Of a stretch of DNA of 64,000 nucleotides, positions 17,602 to 24,212 are shown piece after piece (the stretch's first letter is position 1; every line of letters begins with the position of its first letter). Origin of the DNA: Bradyrhizobium sp. Tv2a-2 (GTDB lineage: Bacteria > Pseudomonadota > Alphaproteobacteria > Rhizobiales > Xanthobacteraceae); assembly GCF_000472425.1 (NCBI RefSeq), contig NZ_AXAI01000009.1, positions 62,182 through 126,181 on the forward strand, given 5' to 3'. The notes beneath the pieces were generated by a model. That model was not told where the DNA came from, did not search any database, and was given only the letters and a program-made list of their open reading frames with translations. The position numbers and the translations under genes are program-made.

Positions 17602-18876
17602 TTGGATTTCGCATTGCCCGCCGATCTCGTCGCCTATCTCGACGAACTCGACCGTTTCATCACGCGCGAGATCAAGCCGTTGGAGGGGGCCGATGACAAC
17701 ATCCGCTTCTTCGACCATCGCCGCGAATGGGCGCGTACCGATTTCGAGCACGGCGGCCTGCCGCGCCATGAGTGGGAGGCGCTGCTGCGGAAAGCGAAAG
17801 ACCGCGCCGATGCGGCCGGCCATCTGCGCTTTGCAATCCCGAAGCGCTATGGCGGAAAGGACGGCTCCAATCTCTGGATGGCCGTGATCCGCGAGCATTT
17901 TGCGTCCAAGGGGCTCGGGCTGCACAATGATTTGCAGAACGAACATTCCATCGTCGGCAATTTCCCTGTCGTCACCATGCTCGACCGCTACGGCAGCGAC
18001 GAGCAGAAGGCGATGATCGAGGGCTCGATCGCGGGCAAATACCGCATCACCTTCGGCCTCACCGAGCCGCATCACGGTTCCGATGCCACCCACATGGAGA
18101 CGCGCGCGCAGCCTGCGACCCGCGACAATGTCAAGGGCTGGATCATCAATGGCGAGAAGATGTGGACGACGGGCATGCATGTCGCCACGCATTGCGCGCT
18201 GTTCGCACGCACATCCGGCAACGACGGCGATGCACGCGGCATCACCTGTTTCCTGGTGCCGGCGAAATCAGACGGCGTGAAGGTCGAGGAATATATGTGG
18301 ACCTTCAACATGCCGACCGATCATCCCCGCGTCAGCTTTACCGACGTGTTCGTGCCAGTGGATGCGCAGTTCGGCGAGGTCGGGCGCGGGCTGTCGCTGG
18401 CGCAATGCTTTGTTCATGAGAACCGGATCCGGCAGGCGGCGAGCTCGCTCGGAGCGGCAGCCTATTGCATCAACGAGAGCGTCAAATATGCGCGCGAGCG
18501 CAAACCGTTCGGTAAGGCGCTGGCGGAGAACCAGGCGATCCAGTGGCCGCTGGTCGAGCTTGCGACACAAGCCGAAATGCTGCGGCTTTTGATCCGCAAG
18601 ACCGCCTGGGAAATGGACCAGCTGACCCAGGCCCAGGTCGAGCACACGCTGTCCGACAAGGTCTCGATGTGTAACTTCTGGGCCAACCGCCTCTGCTGCG
18701 AGGCGGCCGATACCGCGATGCAGGTGCATGGCGGCATGGGCTATTCGCGTCACAAGCCGTTCGAGCACATTTACCGCCATCACCGCCGTTACCGCATCAC
18801 CGAGGGAAGCGAGGAAATCCAGAAGCGGAAGGTGGCGGGATTTCTGTTCGGCTATATGGGCGCGGGAAAGCATTGA
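17602..18876 (+). CDS. Acyl-CoA dehydrogenase family protein (LvaC / ACAD10-11 type context)
   Basis: FAD-dependent acyl-CoA dehydrogenase, 424 residues from a TTG start at 17602, chosen because GGGAGA lies seven bases upstream. The open frame back to 17503 has no RBS and no family similarity. Substrate/FAD motif ITFGLTEPHHGSDATHMET and WTTGMH belong to the middle domain. The C-terminal helical domain carries MQVHGGMGYSRHKPFEHIY and the catalytic Glu in ITEGSEEIQKRKVAG. Together with the APH kinase and DUF6285 genes 1 kb away it fits the enzyme that handles 4-phosphoacyl-CoA in 4-hydroxyacid degradation. An ordinary alpha,beta-dehydrogenase role is the alternative. Confidence 0.92.
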   Translation: MDFALPADLVAYLDELDRFITREIKPLEGADDNIRFFDHRREWARTDFEHGGLPRHEWEALLRKAKDRADAAGHLRFAIPKRYGGKDGSNLWMAVIREHFASKGLGLHNDLQNEHSIVGNFPVVTMLDRYGSDEQKAMIEGSIAGKYRITFGLTEPHHGSDATHMETRAQPATRDNVKGWIINGEKMWTTGMHVATHCALFARTSGNDGDARGITCFLVPAKSDGVKVEEYMWTFNMPTDHPRVSFTDVFVPVDAQFGEVGRGLSLAQCFVHENRIRQAASSLGAAAYCINESVKYARERKPFGKALAENQAIQWPLVELATQAEMLRLLIRKTAWEMDQLTQAQVEHTLSDKVSMCNFWANRLCCEAADTAMQVHGGMGYSRHKPFEHIYRHHRRYRITEGSEEIQKRKVAGFLFGYMGAGKH

Positions 18877-18904
18877 CGAGGGAGAGTTCTCGCGCGAAAT
18901 CTCG

Positions 18905-20485
18905 TCAATTCACCTGCCGGTCCTTGTCGGCCCAATAGGGATCGCGCAATTGCCGCCGCAAAATCTTGCCCGAGGGGTTGCGCGGGAGCGCCGGGACGAA
19001 GTCGACCGATTTCGGCGTCTTGAAGCCCGCGATGCGCTCGCGGGTGAAATTGATGATGTCGGTTGCGGTCGCCGTCTTGCCCGGCTTCAGCGCCACGACC
19101 GCCTTAACCGCCTCGCCCCATTTTTCATCGGGGATGCCGATTACGGCGGCCTCCGCCACGTCGGGGTGATCGCAGATCGCGCTCTCCACTTCCGCTGGAT
19201 AGATATTCTCTCCGCCCGAGATGATCATGTCCTTGATACGGTCGTGGATGTAGAGATAGCCGTCCTCGTCCATGAAGCCCGCGTCACCGGTGCGCAGCCA
19301 GCCGTCCTTGTCGAGCGTACGCGCCGTCGCCTCCGGCAGATTCCAGTAGCCTTCCATGTTCGAGCCCGAGCGCGTCGCGATCTCGCCGACCTCGCGCGGC
19401 GGCAATTGATTTCCGTCCGCGTCCAGGATCGCAAGCTCAATGCCCGGCATCGCCTTGCCGGCCGAGCGCATCCGCTCCGATCCCTCGAGATGGTCCTCCG
19501 GCGGCAGCGCCACGATGGCGCCCGTGGTCTCGGTCATGCCGTAGACCTGAACGAAGCCGCATTTGAACACGTCGATGCATTCCTTCAGCAGCGCAGCCGG
19601 AATGGGCGAGGCGCCATAGAGCATGTGTTTCAGGCGCGAGAAATCCATCTGCCGCGCGCGCGGCTGGCGCACCACGAATTGCATCGCCGCCGGCACCATG
19701 AACAATTTGGTGATACCGGCCTGCTCGAAGATATCGAGCACTTTGGTCGGGTCGAAATCACGCGTGATCACGGCTCGTGCGCCATGAAAGAAGCCCATCA
19801 CGCCCCAGCCGGAGCCGCCGATGTGAAAGAGCGGCATCGCCACCAGCGAGACATCGTCAGCGGTCCATTTGTTCCACTCCGGCTGCTCTGCAGCGGAGCC
19901 GGTGTTGACCAGGTTGAGGAAGTTGGCATGCGACAGCATCGCGCCCTTTGGCTTTCCGGTGGTGCCGGACGTGTAGAGCTGGAGAGCGATGTCCTTGCGT
20001 GTCACCTCGCTGCCGGGATCGGCGTCGTCCTGCGCGTCGCGCCAGGCCGAAAAATCCTGCCATTCCGGTGCGCCGCCTTCGGTCGTGATGACGGTACGCA
20101 CGTCCGCCAGCCGTGGCAGAATGTTGCGCACCAGCGCGACGAACTCGGGGCCGACAAACAGCACCGGGGCCTTGCAGTCCTCGATAATGAACGCAACCTC
20201 GGGGGCGGCGAGGCGCCAGTTGATCGGCGCCATCACGATCCTGGCCTTGATCGCGCCGAACAGCAGCTCGAAAAAGACGTCGCTGTTCTTGCCGAGATAG
20301 GCGATGCGTTCGCCGGGCCGCACGCCCAGCGTTTTCAGCCCATTGGCGACGCGGTTGGTGTTGCGCTCGAAATCGGCGAAGGTTGTGATACGGCCTTCGA
20401 ATTCAAAGGCGATGGCCTCGCTGCGGCTTTTGGCCTGCAGGCGCACGACCTCGGCCAGCGTCGCTGGCTGCACGGATGCCGACAT
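18905..20485 (-). CDS. AMP-forming acyl-CoA synthetase (long/medium-chain type, LvaE candidate)
   Basis: ANL-superfamily ligase, 526 residues from the ATG at 20485 (AAGGGGGAA upstream). It activates a carboxylate through an acyl-adenylate to the CoA thioester. Motif A3 is LYTSGTTGKPKGAML and A5 is QVYGMTETTG. GWLRTGDAGFMDEDGYL and DRIKDMIISGGENIYPAEVE form the hinge. The catalytic lysine lies in NPSGKILRRQLRD near the C-terminus. It is the second gene after the dienoyl-CoA-reductase-like SDR (75-bp gap, same strand), so they probably share an mRNA. It is convergent with the acyl-CoA dehydrogenase gene (28-bp gap). Chain-length preference is not predictable. Confidence 0.93.
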   Translation of the reverse strand: MSASVQPATLAEVVRLQAKSRSEAIAFEFEGRITTFADFERNTNRVANGLKTLGVRPGERIAYLGKNSDVFFELLFGAIKARIVMAPINWRLAAPEVAFIIEDCKAPVLFVGPEFVALVRNILPRLADVRTVITTEGGAPEWQDFSAWRDAQDDADPGSEVTRKDIALQLYTSGTTGKPKGAMLSHANFLNLVNTGSAAEQPEWNKWTADDVSLVAMPLFHIGGSGWGVMGFFHGARAVITRDFDPTKVLDIFEQAGITKLFMVPAAMQFVVRQPRARQMDFSRLKHMLYGASPIPAALLKECIDVFKCGFVQVYGMTETTGAIVALPPEDHLEGSERMRSAGKAMPGIELAILDADGNQLPPREVGEIATRSGSNMEGYWNLPEATARTLDKDGWLRTGDAGFMDEDGYLYIHDRIKDMIISGGENIYPAEVESAICDHPDVAEAAVIGIPDEKWGEAVKAVVALKPGKTATATDIINFTRERIAGFKTPKSVDFVPALPRNPSGKILRRQLRDPYWADKDRQVN

Positions 20486-20560
20486 GTTTCCCCCTTGAGG
20501 TTCTCTGTTGACCGCGATACTGGCGTTACGCGGCGACAAAGACAATACGGGGAAATGAGG

Positions 20561-21433
20561 CTACCCCCGTTTCGCGCGGTCCTTTTCGTTCTGCGCCATG
20601 ATGGACTCGCGCGCCTTGGTCCAGTCGTCATTGCTCCAGTCGCGCAGCTGGTAAAAATTGCCGCCCATTGCGAGCGCCTGCGCGCCATCCATCGCGATGG
20701 TCTCGCCGTTGATCCAGTCGCAGCCGCCGGAGATCAGGAAGGTTGCGAGGTTCTGCAATTCCTCCAGGGTGCCGACGCGGCCCATCGGGTTCATCGCCTT
20801 GGTGCGGGCGCCGGCCTCATCGCCGGGCTTGATGCGCTTGCTCATGCCCTCGGTCGGGATCTCGCCGGGCGCGATGGTGTTGAGGCGGATGCCGTAGCGG
20901 CCCCATTCGGTCGCCAGCGACATGGTCATGGCATGGATGGCGGACTTACTCATCGCCGATGGCACCACATAAGGCGAGCCGTTGCGCACCCAGGTCACCG
21001 TGATCGACACCACATTGCCAGGCATCTTGGCGGCGATCCAGCGCCGGCCGACCGCGTGCGTGACATAGAAGGTGCCGTGCATGACGATATTGGCGACCGC
21101 GTCAAAGCCGCGCGGGCTGAGCTCCTCGCTGCGCGAGATGAAATTGCCGGCGGCATTGTTGATGAGATCGGTGAGGGGGCCCTCGCGAAAGATGTTCTCC
21201 ACCATCTCGTCGACCGCGAGTGCGTTGCGGATGTCGACACCGTGGCTCGTGACCCGGCCACCGTAGAGATCCATCAGTTCGGTCGCGGTCTCGTCGCAGA
21301 CGATCTTGCGGCGGCCGCAAATATGGACCTCGGCACCGAGTTGCAGGAAACGCGCGGCCATTGCCTTGCCGAGTCCAGTGCCGCCGCCGGTGACCAAAAT
21401 GCGTCGCCCCGCCAGGAGATTGTCTTTGAACAT
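20561..21433 (-). CDS. SDR oxidoreductase resembling 2,4-dienoyl-CoA reductase
   Basis: 290 residues, start at 21433 (MFKDNLLAGR) with AGGCGGA upstream. Cofactor loop TGGGTGLGKAMA and NNAAGNF are typical. The active-site region TVTWVRNGSPYVVPSAMSK and the following LATEWGRYGIRLN align by eye with mitochondrial and bacterial dienoyl-CoA reductases, which use SxxxK rather than YxxxK. The C-terminal part DWINGETIAMDGAQ and the long helical tail also fit that family. By my hand alignment Trp occupies the place of the DECR active-site Tyr. It leads an operon with the acyl-CoA ligase and is divergent from a crotonase across an operator-like palindrome. Alternative role: LvaD-like ketoacyl-CoA reductase. 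Confidence 0.88.
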   Translation of the reverse strand: MFKDNLLAGRRILVTGGGTGLGKAMAARFLQLGAEVHICGRRKIVCDETATELMDLYGGRVTSHGVDIRNALAVDEMVENIFREGPLTDLINNAAGNFISRSEELSPRGFDAVANIVMHGTFYVTHAVGRRWIAAKMPGNVVSITVTWVRNGSPYVVPSAMSKSAIHAMTMSLATEWGRYGIRLNTIAPGEIPTEGMSKRIKPGDEAGARTKAMNPMGRVGTLEELQNLATFLISGGCDWINGETIAMDGAQALAMGGNFYQLRDWSNDDWTKARESIMAQNEKDRAKRG

Positions 21434-21462
21434 GGTGTCCGCCTGAAGAAAATGCATGTTAA

Positions 21463-21478
21463 TTGGTCGATTGACTAA
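21463..21478. promoter_or_regulatory. Candidate repressor operator (imperfect 16-bp palindrome)
   Basis: TTGGTCGATTGACTAA in the 105-bp gap between the divergent SDR and crotonase genes is an inverted repeat with 12 of 16 positions symmetric and the others transition mismatches. The TTGACC/GGTCAA-like half-sites resemble operators of TetR-family regulators of acyl-CoA metabolism. No regulator gene is adjacent. Confidence 0.35.
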
Positions 21479-21538
21479 ATCCCTCTGAGGCCGTTCTGTA
21501 AAGCTGCAACAAGGGATAAGAGCCCAAGGAGTATTTTT

Positions 21539-22354
21539 ATGGAGAGCCGCGTCTCGATCACGATGTCGGAAGGCGTCGCCGATGTGCGCCTGGTACGCGC
21601 GGAGAAAATGAACGCGCTGGACGCCGAGATGTTCGAGGCGTTGGTCGCTGCCACCGATAGGCTGGCGAAAGAGAAAGGCCTACGAGCGGTAGTGCTGTCG
21701 GGCGAGGGGCGGGCATTCTGCGCCGGTCTCGACATGGGCCGCTTCGCCGCCATGAAGGAGAAAGGCGGCAACGGAATTCCGGGTGGCGAAAAGCGTGACC
21801 TCACCGCGCGGACGCACGGGCTGGCAAATTTTCCACAAACCGCAGTGTGGGGCTGGCGGCAGCTCCCGGTTCCAGTGATCGCTGCTGTGCATGGCGTTGC
21901 CTTTGGCGGCGGTTTCCAGCTCGCGCTAGGCGCTGACATGCGCTTCCTCAGCGCAGATGCGCGGATGTCGATCATGGAGATCAAATGGGGCCTGGTCCCT
22001 GACATGGCAGGCACGCCCATCCTGGCGAGCCTCGTGCGCGACGACATTCTGCGCGATCTCACCTTTACTGGGCGGATTTTCTCGGCCCAGGAGGCGCTGA
22101 GCTATGGGCTGGCGACACGCATATGCGACGATCCGCGAGCCGCGGCGTTGCAGGTCGCGCGCGAGATCGCGGGCAGGAGCCCGGATGCAATCCGTGCGGC
22201 CAAGCGTATGCTGAACAATCTTTCGGTCGATCCGGGGCCTGCGCTGCTTGCGGAGTCGGTGGAGCAGCAAAAACTGCTCGGCAGCCCGAACCAGACCGAG
22301 GCGGTGCGATCCAATCTGGAAAAGCGCGTTCCGAAGTTTGCCGATCCAGGTTGA
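21539..22354 (+). CDS. Crotonase/enoyl-CoA hydratase family protein
   Basis: 271-residue crotonase, ATG at 21539 preceded by AAGGAG at 21526-21531. Oxyanion-hole segments GEGRAFCAGLDMGRF and GVAFGGGFQLALGAD are present. The active-site stretch MSIMEIKWGLVPDMAGT has both an acidic Glu two residues before the KWGLVP run and an Asp after it, an arrangement reminiscent of dienoyl-CoA isomerases (ECH1) rather than simple hydratases. A dienoyl isomerase next to a divergent dienoyl-reductase-like SDR would make sense for unsaturated acyl-CoA breakdown. That pairing is inference. Confidence 0.9.
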   Translation: MESRVSITMSEGVADVRLVRAEKMNALDAEMFEALVAATDRLAKEKGLRAVVLSGEGRAFCAGLDMGRFAAMKEKGGNGIPGGEKRDLTARTHGLANFPQTAVWGWRQLPVPVIAAVHGVAFGGGFQLALGADMRFLSADARMSIMEIKWGLVPDMAGTPILASLVRDDILRDLTFTGRIFSAQEALSYGLATRICDDPRAAALQVAREIAGRSPDAIRAAKRMLNNLSVDPGPALLAESVEQQKLLGSPNQTEAVRSNLEKRVPKFADPG

Positions 22355-22361
22355 GAGGCCG

Positions 22362-22462
22362 GTCATTCCGGGGCGCGCGCTGGCGCGAACCCGGAATCTC
22401 GAGATTCCCTGATGTTGCGAGAGCACATCAGAGTTCGATGCTTCGCATCGTCCGGTAATGAC
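22362..22462. repeat. Palindromic intergenic repeat, family A copy 2
   Basis: Starts GTCATTCCGGGGCGCG, contains CCCGGAATCTCGAGATTCC, and ends CCGGTAATGAC. The right half diverges from copy 1. It lies between the crotonase and the downstream acyl-CoA ligase gene on the same strand and may attenuate read-through. Confidence 0.8.
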
Positions 22463-22500
22463 AACTTAGAAATTTCAATCCGACCAAGATCGGAAGACAA

Positions 22501-24048
22501 ATGAGCGAAACGTCCCGACCCTTTCTCGGCATCATCTCCGGAGCGCGCCGGCGCAGTCATGAGGCCGCCGCCGATCGCGCTGGCCGCATCGCCGGCGGCC
22601 TGCATCGGCTTGGCGTGCGCCAGGGCGACAGTGTCTGCATGCTGATGCGCAACGACATCGCCTTCATCGAGGCGGCCTTTGGCGAGATGCAACTCGGCGC
22701 CTATGGCGTGCCCGTGAACTGGCACTTCAAGCCGGAGGAGATCAATTACATCTTGAAGGACTCCGGAACGTCGGTGTTGATCGGCCATGCCGACCTCTTG
22801 CACCAGCTGCGGGATGCCGTTCCGCAAGGCGTGACGGTGCTGAGCGTGCCGACGCCGCCGGAGATCCTGGCCACCTACAAGATCGATCCCGATCATCTCG
22901 CAAGGCCGGATTTCGCTCAGGATTTCGAGAGCTGGCTTGCGGAGCAGCCGCGCCATGATGGGCCGGCGGTGCCGCAGCCGATGAACATGATCTACACTTC
23001 CGGCACCACGGGGCATCCCAAGGGTGTGCGGCGCGCCGCGCCGACTCCAGAGCAGAGCGCGGCGATGGAACGGATGCGGGCGATGATCTATGGGCTCAAG
23101 CCGGGTGCGCGGGCGCTGCTGCCGGGGCCGCTTTATCATTCCGCGCCCAATTCGTTCGGCATTCGTTCGGGCCGCCTCGGCGGGGCGCTGGTCTTGATGC
23201 CGCGTTTCGAGCCGGAGGAATTCCTGCGGCTGATCGAGGCCGAAAAGATCGACACTATCTTCATGGTGCCGACCATGTTCATCCGCCTGATGAAGCTGCC
23301 GGAGGAGGTGCGCCAGAAATACGACATGTCCTCGCTGCGTCATGTCATTCATGCCGCTGCGCCCTGTCCGGCCGACGTCAAGCGCGCCATGATCGATTGG
23401 TGGGGGCCGGTGATCTACGAGTTCTACGGCTCGACCGAATCGGGCGCGGTGACTTTTGCGACCTCCGAGGATGCGCTGAAGAAGCCCGGCACTGTCGGCA
23501 AGATTTCCCCGGGCGCCGAGCTGCGCTTCGTCGGCGAGGACGGGCGGGGGCTGCCGCAAGGCGAGATTGGCGAAATCTATTCCCGCATAGCCTCGCATCC
23601 GGATTTCACCTATCACAACAAGCCGGAGAAGCGCACCGAGATCGAGCGGGAAGGTTTCATCACGTCAGGTGACGTCGGATATATCGATGCCGACGGCTAT
23701 GTCTTCCTCTGCGACCGCAAGCGGGACATGGTCATCTCCGGCGGGGTCAACATCTACCCGGCCGAGATCGAGGCGGTGCTGCATGGTCTGCCCGGCGTCC
23801 ATGACTGCGCGGTGTTCGGCATTCCCGATGCCGAGTTCGGCGAGGCGCTGATGGCGGTGGTCGAGCCGCAACCGGGGGCGAGGCTCGATGTCGCCGACAT
23901 CCGCGCCCGGCTGAAGACATCGCTCGCGGATTACAAGGTGCCTAAGCACATCGAGATCCAGACCGCCCTGCCGCGCGAGGATTCGGGCAAAATCTTCAAG
24001 CGCCGCCTGCGCGATCCCTATTGGGAGCGGGCGGGGCGGAAGATTTAG
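22501..24048 (+). CDS. AMP-forming acyl-CoA synthetase, second paralogue
   Basis: 515-residue ANL ligase. Motif A3 reads MIYTSGTTGHPKGVRR, A5 is EFYGSTESGAVTF, and GDVGYIDADGYVFLCDRKRD with MVISGGVNIYPAEIE gives the hinge region. The catalytic lysine is in REDSGKIFKRRLRDPYW. The N-terminal domain is short; it begins directly at RPFLGIISGARRRSHEAAA. It is clearly different from the ligase at 18905 and probably has its own substrate. It lies 146 bp after the crotonase with a repeat in between, so co-transcription is possible but may be weakened. Similar short ligases are annotated in bile-acid, terpenoid and fatty acid catabolism. Confidence 0.92.
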   Translation: MSETSRPFLGIISGARRRSHEAAADRAGRIAGGLHRLGVRQGDSVCMLMRNDIAFIEAAFGEMQLGAYGVPVNWHFKPEEINYILKDSGTSVLIGHADLLHQLRDAVPQGVTVLSVPTPPEILATYKIDPDHLARPDFAQDFESWLAEQPRHDGPAVPQPMNMIYTSGTTGHPKGVRRAAPTPEQSAAMERMRAMIYGLKPGARALLPGPLYHSAPNSFGIRSGRLGGALVLMPRFEPEEFLRLIEAEKIDTIFMVPTMFIRLMKLPEEVRQKYDMSSLRHVIHAAAPCPADVKRAMIDWWGPVIYEFYGSTESGAVTFATSEDALKKPGTVGKISPGAELRFVGEDGRGLPQGEIGEIYSRIASHPDFTYHNKPEKRTEIEREGFITSGDVGYIDADGYVFLCDRKRDMVISGGVNIYPAEIEAVLHGLPGVHDCAVFGIPDAEFGEALMAVVEPQPGARLDVADIRARLKTSLADYKVPKHIEIQTALPREDSGKIFKRRLRDPYWERAGRKI

Positions 24049-24212
24049 GGGGCAAAGGGAAATGAGCACCGTCGTCCCGGCTTTTCGCCGGGCGACGAGA
24101 GAGCTTTGCGGATTGAAACGGAGAGATCGCCACCGCCTCATTCTTGATCTTGCACTGCGTCAAAAAACTTGCAGACTGCAAAGCTGCCGGGCAGTTGCTG
24201 GAGCAGTCGACA

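Noticed and set aside
18728..21478. 916-codon plus-strand ORF across the ligase and SDR genes
   Set aside because: Antisense to two clearly recognisable genes with RBS and full motifs; its product has no recognisable domain.
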